Shown piece after piece: positions 17,643 through 27,045 of a DNA stretch of 64,000 nucleotides; the first letter of the stretch is position 1, and each line of letters opens with the position of its first letter. A program made the translations under genes and the position numbers. The notes beneath the pieces were generated by a model, which saw nothing but the letters and a program-made list of their open reading frames with translations, was not told the DNA's origin and did not search any database. Source of the stretch: CAVPTL01 sp963729195 (GTDB lineage: Bacteria; Actinomycetota; Thermoleophilia; Gaiellales; JAICJC01); NCBI GenBank assembly GCA_963729195.1, contig CAVSNF010000025.1, forward strand, positions 434,001-498,000, read 5' to 3'.

Positions 17643-19966
17643 TCAGCTCGCCGCCCGCTCGTCGTCGCGCGCAGGCTCGACCTGCGCCACCACCGCGGCA
17701 AAGTCGGGATGGGCCATCGCCGCCACGCCGAGCGCGGACCGGATCCGCGGCCGGATCTGCGACGCCCGCCGCGGCACCGGCACGTCGCTCACGATCTCGC
17801 GCAGGCGCTCGCAGATCGCATCGAGGTTGGCCTGGTCGGGAACCGACGTGATCACGGCAAACCGATCCTCGCTCAGCGGCAGCATCTCGTCGCCCGCGCG
17901 CAGCACCGTCTGCATCCGCGCGAGCGCATCGGCGACGACCCGCTCGGCGGTCAGGTGGCCCGCCACCAGCCGCACATGCTCGAACGTGGCCAGGTCGATC
18001 AGGATCACCGCCGGGGTGGTACCCGGAATCGTCGTCTGCGCTGGTCGCCGTGGATCAGGTCGAGCGTGCGCGACGTCACCGCGGTCGGGTTGGTGCGCTC
18101 GGCCACCAGCGTCAGCAGCGAACGCTCGAACGGGCTCAGGCGCCGCCGGCCCGCCACCGCCAGCCGCGGGAGATCGTCGCCGCCGGGCGAGAGCGTGATC
18201 CACGTGCCGTCGGCCAGCTGGTCTCCGACCGCCTCGGAGTTGGGGCGCACCGCCCGCTTGCAGATCTCGGCGACGACCGATGCCGACGGGGGATCGGCGT
18301 GGTCGAACTGCGCGCTGTAGCAATCGGCGTCGTCGCTCCACTCCAGCCACAGCACCCGGCCCTTGACGCCGCCGGCGGCGAGCGCCTTGGACGCCGGCAC
18401 GCCGTCATCCAGCGCGCGCAGCGCGCGGCTGCCGCGGCGGCTGCCGCGGGCACCGCTCGACACCGTCCAGGTGGTCGCGGCCAGCCCGGCGGCGGCCAGC
18501 GCTGCGACCAGCCACTCGGGGAGTCTCGGGAACTCCCAGCGAGGATCAGCACGGCGCCCGCCAGCGCGACTGCCACCGGCCCCGGCCGCAGCGAGCGTCC
18601 GCATCCACCGCAGGTCGACCGTCGCCACGCGGGAGAACTCGGCGCGCAGCGCGGCGAGCTGATGGCGGCCCATCGCGCGGGGCAGCTCCTCGCCTTCGAT
18701 CATCGCCGCAAACGCGTTGGCGACCAGCGGATGGAACTGCGTCCCGGCCTTGTCGCGCAGCTCCTGCACCGCCTCGGCGTTGCTGAGCGCCGGCCGGTAC
18801 GCCCGGGCCGAGGTCATGGCGTCGAAGCTGTCGGCCACGATCAGCACGTGGGCTTCGACAGGGATGTTTCGCTGCGACACCGAGTAGTACCCGTTGCCGT
18901 CGTAGCGCTCATGGTGAAGCTCGGCGTAGAGCGCCATCTCACGCGCAAAATGAAACGGCGTCAGCAGGCGCGCCGACAGCCGCGGATGGCGCCGGATCGC
19001 CCGCAGCTCGGCCGCGCTCAGCCGCGCCGACTTGGACAGCGTGGCGACGTCGACCGCGACCTTGCCCAGGTCATGGAAGCGCGCCGCCGCCACCAGCCGC
19101 TCGCTCTCGCGCTCACCCAGCTGGATCGCCGCGGCGAACCTGCTGACGTAGTCGGCCACCCGGCGCGAGTGCCTGGCGGTCGATGGATCGCGCTCGTCGA
19201 TCACTCCGGCGAACGTGTTGAGCACGTTGGTGGTCTCGCCCTTGAGCCGTTCGAAGCCGGCGCTGGCCTGGTACAGCAGTGCCAGCAGCGGGGCGATGAA
19301 CAGCAGCACCACCCACGTCTCGCGGCTGTACCCGTAGGCGACCAGCACGCCCAGGCAGCCCTCGGCGACGCCGGAGGCGCACGCCCCCCGCACGCCGTCC
19401 CAGAACACCTGGATGAATCGCCGCCCCGACGACAGCCACTCCGCCCCGGAGAAGATCAGCTCGTTGATCAGAAGCCGCGTCCCGATCAGCACGATCAGCG
19501 GCAGCGCGTCGTCGGCGTCGATAGCCGAACCGGTGTGCCCGCCCACCAGCAGATAGGCCTCGCCGGCGACCCAGATGGCCGACCCGAACATGGCGGAGTT
19601 GAACAGGATGTTCCAGCGCGGCGCCAGCCGCACGCCGTCCACCACGATCACCGCCCAGGCCGCGATCAGCGCGGCTGCGACCGGTCCGAAGACGATCGCC
19701 GCGGCCACGTGCGCGGTGGCCGAGAACGAGATCGAGTTCTTGTCCAGCCGTACCAGCACCGCCTCGATCATGATCGCGAGACCAAACAGCGGCGCCAGCA
19801 CGATCAACCCACCCACCGGCTCGGGACGCCCGGTCACGAGCACGGCGACGATGCCGATCCAAAAAACGGCACTGACGCACGCGATATAGATCCGCAACGG
19901 TCGGCTCATGACCTGGAGGAGGCTGGGGATTGGGGGGCCGAGAATCCTCCGAAAACTCATCGGCAC
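17643..19966 (-). CDS. Membrane HD-GYP phosphodiesterase with degenerate GGDEF tail (one frame break)
   Basis: A signalling protein of about 770 residues. The N-terminal ~220 residues hold six or more membrane helices (IYIACVSAVFWIGIVAVLV, AAAIVFGPVAAALIAAWAVI). A metal-dependent HD domain follows: ARHSRRVADYVSRFA, ARFHDLGKVAV, LHHERYDGNGYYSV and HVLIVADSFDAMTSARAYRP. The usual GYP is GYY. After two further helices (EWLVAALAAAGLAATTWTV) a GAF-like stretch leads to LPLSEDRFAVIT, the position of GGDEF with the signature lost. The protein probably hydrolyses cyclic di-GMP or a similar nucleotide and uses the tail as a sensor. The break is near 18040. The start may be 19966 or 19909 (MSRPLRIYIA). 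Confidence 0.8.
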
Positions 19967-20060
19967 CCTGCGCCAGACCCTGTAGAGCGGGGGTGGTGGT
20001 CGATGACGCCCCGCTCGGGCTCTCTACGAGCCGTCGCGGGACGTCATTCAGCCACGAGGG

Positions 20061-20153
20061 TCAATGACCCAGCTTGCTGGCGGCACCCGACGCGAGCACA
20101 AACGCGACGAGCATTGCCAGCAGGTACGTAGAACGTACAACTCGGTACTTCAC
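20061..20153 (-). CDS. 30-residue membrane/secreted microprotein
   Basis: A GTG start with AAGGAG eight bases upstream opens a 30-residue frame: a basic start (KYRVVRSTY), one hydrophobic helix (LLAMLVAFVLASGAAS) and KLGH. It lies 106 bp downstream of the anti-sigma gene in the same direction. The good ribosome-binding site and amphipathic layout support translation. It could be a small membrane protein or a signal-peptide-only remnant. No known family. Confidence 0.45.
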   Translation of the reverse strand: MKYRVVRSTYLLAMLVAFVLASGAASKLGH

Positions 20154-20259
20154 AGGGGAGGCTCCTTGAACGTGGGGGTCACAAGGCTCACTCATTGATG
20201 CGCGGATTCGGCGATCCGGGCACCCCCTGAAGGGTGAATCGAACTGCGCTCGTCTTGCG

Positions 20260-20847
20260 TTAGGTCGACCGCAAAACGGGCTGCAGGACGGTCTTACCGT
20301 TGTGTTCTCGCTCCAGCGAGACCCAGCAGCTGCGTCCACGCCATCCCGGTGGGCACGGCGCTGTGCACCGTCACGGTGCCGTCGGCTTCGGTGTTGAACG
20401 CCATCATCCCGACCGAGTCGTCTCCGTTTGAGAACCACATCTCGTAGTACTCACCGGCCGGCGCCGGGGGCAGGTGATCGACCTTGCAGCACCGCCGGTG
20501 CGCATGGCGCCGTCGGCCTTTCCGAGCTCGAGCGAGCCCGAGGCGTTGGCAAACTGCGGGCTGCCGGAGGAGAGCGCCACGGTGGCCTGGACGCTGCTCG
20601 GCGAGTGGGTGCCGTTGACGCCGATCGCGAGCGTCACCGCCACCGCCACCGCCAGCACCGCCGCGGCGGCCAGCAGTCGCCGCGGCGAGCGCGACCCGCG
20701 TCGCGACGATCCGACCACCTCGGCAGCCGGCTCTCCGCCCAGCGCCGCCGCCTTGGCGATCGGGGCGTACCGCGGAGGCACCTCCAACGGTGTCGGCACC
20801 GATCGCAGCAGATCCTCGACTCGAGTCAGATCTCGGTCATCGCTCAT
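20260..20847 (-). CDS. RskA-type anti-sigma factor (frame breaks)
   Basis: The N-terminal ~65 residues (SDDRDLTRVEDLLRSVPTPL) would hold the sigma-binding part. One membrane helix follows (RRLLAAAAVLAVAVAVTLAI), then the extracytoplasmic RskA_C domain: VQATVALSSGSPQFANASG, EYYEMWFSNGDDSVGMM, TVTVHSAVPTG and SCWVSLEREHNGKTVLQPVL. The breaks near 20485 and 20325 split it; the true stop is the TAA at 20260-20262. The ATG overlaps the sigma stop (ATGA). It holds the cognate ECF sigma inactive until a signal, often redox or cell-envelope stress, triggers release by proteolysis. Confidence 0.8.
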
Positions 20848-21477
20848 GTCATCACCCGCTCAACTTCGAGTCGTTCGGCCAGCCGCGACAGCCCCGCCCG
20901 GGTACGCGTCTTGACCGTGCCCAGCGGCAGCTCCAGCCGCTGCGCCACCTGGCTCTGCGAGAGACCGTGAAAGTAGGCCAGCTCGATCACCTCGCGCTCC
21001 CGCTCAGGCAGCTCGTCGACGGCGGCGTGCACTCGAAACGCTTCCAACTCGGCGACCGTCTGCTCCTCGGGGTCCGGGCCCGCTGTCGGGCATGTCGGGC
21101 GGATCGCCGACCACCGTCGCCCGCCGCGACCTGACGGCGTCCACAGCGGCGTTGCGAGCGATCGTGTAAAGCCAGGCGGTGGCGCTGCCGCGCTCGCTTC
21201 GATACGACCGCGCCGCCCGCCACACCGCGGCGAAGGTTTCCTGCACCACGTCCTCGCCCAGGGCGGCGTCGCGCACCACCCGCAGCACCAGCGAGTACAC
21301 CGCGCGGCTGTAGCGACGATACAGCTCATCGAAGGCGTCGCCATCGCGTTCATCGGCGACGCGGGCAAGCAGCTGCTCGTCGGTGAGCGGTACGTAATCC
21401 ACCTCCGCAAGGGTAGTCCACGACCGCGCGGGGGCACGCAGCGATCGGCCGGTTTGGGTCGAGACGAGAACAGTCAT
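20844..21477 (-). CDS. ECF sigma factor, SigK/SigL-like (one frame break)
   Basis: Region 2: DEQLLARVADERDGDAFDEL, LVLRVVRDAALGEDVVQETF and AAVWRAARSYRSERGSATAW. Region 4: ELPEREREVIELAYFHGLSQ and GTVKTRTRAGLSRL, the helix-turn-helix that binds -35 elements. Frame break near 21080 in the inter-domain linker. The ATG at 21475-21477 is the furthest start; a start at VDYVPLTDEQ would also fit. Pairing with an overlapping RskA-like anti-sigma places it in the SigK-type ECF group. Confidence 0.85.
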
Positions 21478-21807
21478 TCACACGTCTCTACGGCGCAGCG
21501 GCCGAGTCGGATTGAGCTGCCAGGATCTGAGGTGGCGCCGCCGGTGGGCGGGGCCTGCGCCCTTCGCCGGAGATCGCTCGACGTTGTCGTCCCAAACAGC
21601 GCGGAGCGACGCGTACGGCGAGACAGCACCACCTCAGATCAGGCGAACGCTCCGTCGGTACCGAGTCCGGGCCCTTCGCACCAGTGGTGGTGCGTCGAAG
21701 CGATCGGGAAAACGGAGGCCGGGGAGCTGCACTCAGAGTGGGTCACGGCGACGTTCGCCGCGTCCCCCGTCTTGATGAATAGCGCGCGGCCCGGGCCGCA
21801 TCCCGGA
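21478..21807. other. Intergenic region upstream of the ECF sigma gene, with a spaced inverted repeat
   Basis: No gene supported. It contains the 12-bp perfect inverted repeat GATCTGAGGTGG (21524-21535) and CCACCTCAGATC (21629-21640), 93 bp apart, lying 47-163 bp upstream of the sigma start. The two arms could be operator half sites joined by looping, or the ends of a small excised element. Confidence 0.45.
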
Positions 21808-22227
21808 TCAGGGAAAATCGCTGCCGATGTGGGCATCGGCGGACTGAATACGCAGGCCCGCCTGCATCAGATCGCGGATCGAGACGACACCGACCAGCCG
21901 GCCTTCGTCGACCACCGGGATGTGCCGGAACTTGCCCTCCGACATGATCCGGGCGGCCTCGCTGGGCAGGTGATCCGAGGGCAGCGTGATCGGGTCGGTG
22001 GTCATGTACGACTGCACCTGGCCGACGTCGGGATGACGGCTGTCGGCGATCGCCCGCAGCAGATCGCGCTCGGTGAAGATCCCGGTGACGGCGCCGTCGC
22101 CGTCGACGACGACCGCGGCGCCGACGTTGCGCTGCCGCATCTTGCGCGCGGCAGCTCCCAGCGTGGCCTCAGCCTCGATCGTGAGCACGTCGTCGGACGA
22201 CATGAAGTCGCGCAAGGTCACTGCCAT
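21808..22227 (-). CDS. Two-CBS-domain protein
   Basis: 139 residues, intact. Tandem CBS modules: RDFMSSDDVLTIEAEATLG with GAAVVVDGDGAVTGIFTERD, and SYMTTDPITLPSDHLPSEAA with RHIPVVDEGRLVGVVSIRDL. Stand-alone CBS pairs bind adenine nucleotides and act as energy-state sensors. The ATG overlaps the stop of the upstream XRE gene (TAATG), with GGAG nine bases before it, so the two form an operon. Confidence 0.88.
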   Translation of the reverse strand: MAVTLRDFMSSDDVLTIEAEATLGAAARKMRQRNVGAAVVVDGDGAVTGIFTERDLLRAIADSRHPDVGQVQSYMTTDPITLPSDHLPSEAARIMSEGKFRHIPVVDEGRLVGVVSIRDLMQAGLRIQSADAHIGSDFP

Positions 22228-22565
22228 TACCGGTCTCCTTCGATTTCCTGCGGTCGCAACCGCATCTCGAGGTACAGCTCAGCGTCGAGCGCGTCTGCGA
22301 TCCTCATCAACGTATCCAGCTTCGGGGGCCGGCCGCCGCGCTCGAGACGTGCAATGGCGGACTGTGTGGTACCGCACAACACGGCGAGCTCCTGCTGCGA
22401 CATGCCCCGCTCGAGCCTGTTATCGGCCACCATCCGGCCAACTTCGGCGAACCGTTGCTCGTGGTCGCGCCCCAGGGCCTCGGCGCGCTTGCGGATACCC
22501 TCGCGCATGCGCTCCAGCGTCTGAGCCGTAAGCCGTTGACGATGTGCGTGCGAGTCGCTCGACAC
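22227..22565 (-). CDS. XRE-family helix-turn-helix regulator
   Basis: About 112 residues. The C-terminal part, NRLERGMSQQELAVLCGTTQ, SAIARLERGGRPPKLDTLMR and IADALDAELYLEMRL, is a HigA/HipB-type HTH. The N-terminal 50 residues are a charged helix (TAQTLERMREGIRKRAEALG). The GTG at 22563-22565 follows a TACACT -10 element by about six bases, so the message is probably leaderless. No toxin gene is adjacent; the coupled partner is the CBS protein. Divergent from proB (57 bp between starts). Confidence 0.75.
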   Translation of the reverse strand: MSSDSHAHRQRLTAQTLERMREGIRKRAEALGRDHEQRFAEVGRMVADNRLERGMSQQELAVLCGTTQSAIARLERGGRPPKLDTLMRIADALDAELYLEMRLRPQEIEGDR

Positions 22566-22622
22566 CAGCCCAGTGTATCGCACCGGCGCTATCGTGCGCC
22601 ACACCCCCGTATCATCGTGTGC

Positions 22623-23691
22623 ATGGCTCGCAGAGCGGTGATCGTCAAACTTGGATCGACCACGCTGGTGGATCCCCGCGGCCGCCCCCGGGCACGGGTG
22701 TTCGCGAGCGTCGCCGCGCAGGTGGCAGAACTGCGGGCCGCCGGCACACCGGTGGTGCTGGTCAGCTCCGGTGCGATCGCGCTGGGACTGGGGACGCTCG
22801 GCCGCACCGCCCGCCCCGGCCGCCTGCACGAACTGCAGGCCGCATCGGCGGTGGGCCAGGCGGTGTTGCAGCGGCGCTGGGAGTCCGCGCTGCGAAAGCA
22901 CGGAGTCGCCGCCGCCCAGGTGCTTTTGACGTCGGGCGACGTGCACCGCCGCGACGGGTACGTCAACGCCCGCGGGACATTGGAGACGCTGCTGCGGTGG
23001 CAGATGGTGCCGGTCGTGAACGAGAACGACTCGACCGCAACGGACGAGATCACCTTCGGAGACAACGACGCCCTGGCCGCCCAGGTGGCGGTGCTGCTGC
23101 GCGCCCGCCTGATGGTGCTTTTGACCGACACCGACGGCCTGTATGACCGCGATCCCGACCAGGCCCGGCGCCCAGCGGCTGGAGGACGTCACCGACCACG
23201 CCATGCTGCAAACGCTCGAGCTGCGGCGGGCCGGAACCGGCTGGGGCTCGGGCGGCATGCGCTCCAAGGTGGTCGCGGCCGAGATGGCCCGGTCGGGCGG
23301 GGTTGCGGTGGTGATCGCCAACGGCCGCACTCCCGGCGTGGTCGCAGAAGCAGCGGCCGGACGCCCGGTGGGCACTCGCTTCAGCGCCGAGCCCAGCCCG
23401 CTTTCGGCCTACAAGCTGTGGGTGCGGTACGGAAAGCCGGTGCGTGGGCGGGTGGAGGTGGACGCAGGCGCCAAGCGGGCGGTGTCGGCCAAGGGAACGA
23501 GCCTTCTGGCGGTGGGGGTGACGGACGTCGACGGCGGGTTCGCTGCGGGCGACGCGGTCGAGCTGGTCGGCCCCGACGGCGACCCGTTCGCGGTCGGAAT
23601 TGCCGGCCGTGCGGCGGCCGATGTGCGGGCGGCCATCGGGGTACGTGGCGCGGGTGAAGTGGTGCACCGCGATAATCTTGTGGTGCTATGA
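22623..23691 (+). CDS. proB: Glutamate 5-kinase (one frame break)
   Basis: Phosphorylates glutamate in the first step of proline synthesis. The amino-acid kinase domain shows AVIVKLGSTTLVD, PVVLVSSGAIALGLGTLG, VPVVNENDSTATDEITFGDN and LMVLLTDTDGLYDRDP. The C-terminal half (RAGTGWGSGGMRSKVVAAEM, then a PUA domain KGTSLLAVGVTDVDGGFAAG) is in another frame after about 23155. The length, about 355 residues, is normal. Its stop overlaps the proA start (ATGA). Confidence 0.93.
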
Positions 23692-24887
23692 CGATCATGG
23701 CTCCCGACCTCACCACCAACGCTCGCACCGCCGCCCGCCTGATGGCGTCGGTGACCGCCCGCCAGCGCGACGCCGCGCTTGGAGGCGATCGCCGTGGCGA
23801 TCGAACGGGAAGCCGGCGAGATCGAGGCCGCCAATCGCCTCGACGTCGCCGCCGCGACCGATCAGCCGTCTGCCATCGTCGACCGGCTGACGCTCACGCC
23901 CGACCGGATCGCCGGTCTGGCCGCGGGAGTGCGTGCCGTGAAGGCGCTGCCCGACCCGATCGGCACCGTCCTCAGCCGGGTCGAGCGCGACAACGGGCTG
24001 GTGATCGAGAAGGTGCGGGTGCCGCTGGGCGTGGTGGCGATCATCTACGAGGCCCGTCCCAACGTCACGACCGATGCGGCAGCACTCGTCCTCAAGTCGG
24101 GAAATGCCTGCATTTTGAGGGGTTCGCGGATGGCGTCGCACACCAACCGGGTGTTGATCGACCTGGTGCGCACGGCCGTGCGAGAGCAGCGGGCTGCCGG
24201 TCGACGCGGTGCAGGAGATGGAGCCCGACCGCGACCGATTGCGCGAGTTCATCTCCCACCCCGGGGCGGCCGACGTGGTGATCCCGCGCGGAGGCGAGGA
24301 GCTCAAGCACTTCCTGCTCGACAACTCCCGCATCCCGGTGCTGGCGGCCGCCGGCGGAAACAATCACATCTACGTGGACGCCACCGCCGACGCGGCCATG
24401 GCCGAGGCGATCGCCATCAACGCCAAGATTCAGCGCCCGGGCGTGTGCAACTCGGCCGAGACGCTGCTGGTGCACCGCGACCGTCCCGAGCTGATGGAGG
24501 CCATCACCGCCGCGCTGCGCGCGGAGGGCGTCGAGATCGTCGAAGGCGAGCGAGGCATGGGCGACCGAGTTCCTGGACATGAAGATGGCCGTGCGCACGG
24601 TCGACTCGCTGGATGAGGCGCTCGACCACATCGCCACCTACGGAACCGGCCATTCGGAGGCGATCGTGACCGCTGACGCCGACGCCGCCCAGCGGTTCGT
24701 GACCGAGGTCGACGCCGCCGCCGTCTACGTCAACGCATCCACCCGCTTCACCGACGGCGGCGAGTACGGGATGGGAGCCGAGATGGGAATCTCCACCTCA
24801 CGGCTGCACGCCCGCGGCCCGGTGGCGCTGAACGAGCTGACCACGACGAAGTACGTCGTCCGTGGCGACGGCCAGGTGCGGGCTTGA
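23688..24887 (+). CDS. proA: Gamma-glutamyl phosphate reductase (three frame breaks)
   Basis: Reduces glutamyl-5-phosphate with NADPH, the second step of proline synthesis. Blocks in order: EIEAANRLDVAAA, PLGVVAIIYEARPNVTTDAA, LKSGNACILRGSRMASHTN, IPVLAAAGGNNHIYVDATAD, KIQRPGVCNSAETLLVHRD (catalytic Cys) and FTDGGEYGMGAEMGISTSRL. Breaks lie near 23778 (an extra T in DAAL-EAIA), 24195 and 24560. Each joins perfectly conserved segments, which argues for sequence error. Confidence 0.93.
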
Positions 24888-24927
24888 CCGAACGCAACCC
24901 GGGGAACGGGTTTGCCGTCAGTTGCAT

Positions 24928-26157
24928 ATGCGACGCGCAGTAATCACCGGGCTGGGAGCGGTCACGCCTGTCGGCAACGATGTGCCGACGAGCTGGGCGA
25001 ACCTCGTGGCCGGCAAAAGCGGTATCACGCGCATCACTCGGTTTGATACCGAGCCGTATCCGGTCGATATCGCCGGCGAGGTCAAGGAGTTCGACCCGGC
25101 GGTGGCGATGGGGCCCAAGGAGATCCGGCGCACCGGGCGGGATGTTCATCTCGGCATGGCGGCGGCGACCGAGGCGATCGCAGATGCGGAGCTGAAGGTC
25201 GACGCACCGGGCCGCACCGGGGTGATCCTGGGAAGCTGCGTGGGCGGGATGGAGTACACCCTCGAGCAGCAGCATGTGCTGGACGAACGGGGTCCGACGC
25301 GGGTCTCACCTCACTGGATCGCCAACATGCTGCCCGACACAACCAGCAGCCACGTGGCGACTGCAATCGGCGCCCGCGGTGTCAACTACGCGATCGTGGG
25401 TGCGTGCGCGACCGGCACCAACGCGGTGGGCGATGCGGCCGAGGTGATCAAACGCGACCAGGCCGACGTGATCATCGCCGGCGGCACCGAAGCGGTGCTG
25501 ATGCCGGTGGTGCTGGCCGGCTTCTGCGCCATGCGGGCACTGGCCAACGGCGGCGAGCCGGAGCGCGCCTCCCGGCCGTTTGACGCGAACAGATCGGGCT
25601 TCGTGCTGGCCGAGGGCGCAGCCGCGCTGGTGGTCGAGGAACTCGAACACGCCCGCGCCCGCGGTGCTGAGATCTACTGCGAGGTGGTCGGCTATGGCGT
25701 TTCCAACGACGCCTACCACGTGGCCACCCCCCACCCCGACTCGATCGGCGTGATCGAGATGATGCGGGCGGCCCTCGAGCGTTCGGGAATCGCGCCGGAG
25801 GAGATCGACTACATCAACGCCCACGGCACCGGCACGCCCTACAACGACCCAGCCGAGACGCGTGCCATCAAGACCGTCTTCGGCGACCACGCCTACAAGC
25901 TCGCGGTGTCGTCGATCAAGTCGATGACCGGGCACAGCTTTGGCGCCGCCGGCGCGATCGAGGCGGTCGCGACCGCGCTCACGATCCACAACGGCGTGAT
26001 CCCGCCGACGATCAACCTGGACACGCCCGATCCCGAATGCGACCTCGACTACGTCCCCCACACCGCCCGTGAGACGACCGTGCGAACCGCGGTGTCCAAC
26101 TCGATGGGCCTGGGCGGCCACAACGGCTGCATCATCCTCCGCGCCCTGGATGAATAA
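24928..26157 (+). CDS. fabF: Beta-ketoacyl-ACP synthase II
   Basis: Condenses malonyl-ACP with acyl-ACP in fatty-acid elongation. 409 residues, intact. It has the thiolase-fold triad: Cys160 in VGACATGTNAVG, His in NAHGTGTPYNDP and His in KSMTGHSFGAAGA, plus the C-terminal GLGGHNGC. The start at the ATG at 24928 gives RRAVITGLGAVTPVG. It stands alone, without acpP or fabD next to it. Its stop codon TAA lies inside TGAATAACGGTGCCT, a half copy of the GGTGCC palindrome family. Confidence 0.95.
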   Translation: MRRAVITGLGAVTPVGNDVPTSWANLVAGKSGITRITRFDTEPYPVDIAGEVKEFDPAVAMGPKEIRRTGRDVHLGMAAATEAIADAELKVDAPGRTGVILGSCVGGMEYTLEQQHVLDERGPTRVSPHWIANMLPDTTSSHVATAIGARGVNYAIVGACATGTNAVGDAAEVIKRDQADVIIAGGTEAVLMPVVLAGFCAMRALANGGEPERASRPFDANRSGFVLAEGAAALVVEELEHARARGAEIYCEVVGYGVSNDAYHVATPHPDSIGVIEMMRAALERSGIAPEEIDYINAHGTGTPYNDPAETRAIKTVFGDHAYKLAVSSIKSMTGHSFGAAGAIEAVATALTIHNGVIPPTINLDTPDPECDLDYVPHTARETTVRTAVSNSMGLGGHNGCIILRALDE

Positions 26158-26165
26158 CGGTGCCT
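26151..26165 (+). repeat. Half copy of GGTGCC palindrome (B subtype) containing the fabF stop
   Basis: TGAATAACGGTGCCT is identical to the left arm of the B-type palindromes at 37304, 49684 and 55527; the right arm is missing. The fabF TAA is bases 26155-26157. A complete A-type copy follows 14 bp later. Confidence 0.8.
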
Positions 26166-26178
26166 CAGGGCGTATGTC

Positions 26179-26211
26179 GTGAATAAAAGGTGCCTGGCAC
26201 CTTTTATTCAC
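26179..26211. repeat. GGTGCC palindrome, A subtype
   Basis: A 33-bp perfect palindrome with a one-base centre: arm GTGAATAAAAGGTGCC, centre T, then the exact reverse complement. It lies between fabF and the next plus-strand gene. It can form a 16-bp hairpin. Confidence 0.95.
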
Positions 26212-26249
26212 CGCGGCGTGATTGACGGCGGTCGGTTAGGCTCACCGCG

Positions 26250-26879
26250 ATGAGCGCTCCCGACGACCAGCTAACGACGCTCGAGGCGTGGGCCGAGGCG
26301 CACGAGCTCGAACCCACCGAGGCCGCCCTGGCCGGACGCACGCCGCTGCTTCGCACCGGGCTGGCCGACACCGTGGTGGACGCCCACGCAGGTGACCTCA
26401 ACGGCCGCTCCTCAGTGATCGGCGAGCTGGTGATCGCCTCATCCGGCATGTTCGAGGGGCTCGAGGTGGTGGGCGTCTCCGACGTCGACAGCGTCATGTT
26501 CACGGTGCTGGTGGCCGACGTCGACGCGCTCGGCTGGGGACGGCTGACGATCCACCCGGTGGAGGTGCCCGAGGAGGATCTGTACACCCGGATCTTCGAT
26601 CACCAGGACCACAAGGTGCGCCACATCGACCCCGCCTTCGACAAGCGCTTCCGGGTGCGAGTGGCACGGTCGATCCCCGACGACCAGGTGCGCGACCTGT
26701 TCGACGACGAGTTCGTGGCCTGGTGCCTCGACCAGGAGGAGCTCCTGGTCGAAGCCGAGCAGAGCGAGGAGTACGGCGGAGCGCTGCTCGTGGCACACAG
26801 CGACGTCGACCTCAGCGCCGACCAGCTCGACCTGCTGAGCGAGCGCTCCGCGTATCTCATCGATCGACTCGGGGTGTAG
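26250..26879 (+). CDS. Conserved hypothetical acidic protein
   Basis: 209 residues, intact, strongly acidic, with no signal peptide or membrane helix. Regions such as VVDAHAGDLNGRSSVIGELV, MFEGLEVVGVSDVDSVMFTV and RHIDPAFDKRFRVRVARSIP suggest a mixed alpha/beta soluble domain. The C-terminal half contains DDEFVAWCLDQEELLVE and DLSADQLDLLSERSAYLIDR. No family recognised. It follows a palindrome after fabF and ends against the large inverted repeat at 26881. Confidence 0.6.
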   Translation: MSAPDDQLTTLEAWAEAHELEPTEAALAGRTPLLRTGLADTVVDAHAGDLNGRSSVIGELVIASSGMFEGLEVVGVSDVDSVMFTVLVADVDALGWGRLTIHPVEVPEEDLYTRIFDHQDHKVRHIDPAFDKRFRVRVARSIPDDQVRDLFDDEFVAWCLDQEELLVEAEQSEEYGGALLVAHSDVDLSADQLDLLSERSAYLIDRLGV

Positions 26880-26880
26880 C

Positions 26881-27045
26881 GGTGACGTGACCGGTGACGT
26901 TGCTGGCGTCAACGGCGAGCGAAAGGCAAGCGATGCCAGGACGCAGGGAGCGCCAATACCATGAGTATTGGCGCTCCCGAGGATACTGCAGCGCCGCCTT
27001 GCAGCCGCCGGAACCCGGCAAACGTTGCCGGTCACATCACTCACC
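26881..27045. repeat. 165-bp imperfect inverted repeat between convergent genes
   Basis: The centre is a perfect hairpin: GGGAGCGCCAATAC (26946-26959), loop CATGA, GTATTGGCGCTCCC (26965-26978). The outer ends also pair: GACGTGACCGGTGACGTT (26884-26901) against AACGTTGCCGGTCACATC (27021-27038), with G-T pairs and one mismatch. The sequence between is weakly complementary. The whole spacer between the acidic protein and the phosphoesterase can thus fold into one long hairpin. It may be a bidirectional terminator grown from a small palindromic element. Confidence 0.65.

Noticed and set aside
18050..20131. Very long open frame antisense to the HD-GYP gene
   Set aside because: It has low-complexity Arg/Gly/His-rich composition, no motif and no ribosome-binding site. 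The opposite strand encodes clear HD and membrane domains. Long antisense frames are common in GC-rich DNA; similar ones opposite lhr, acnA, glcF and the deiminase were also rejected.
22227..22565. Antitoxin of a HigBA/HipBA toxin system
   Set aside because: The HTH type fits, but the coupled neighbour is a CBS-domain protein and the divergent gene is proB; no toxin-like gene is present.
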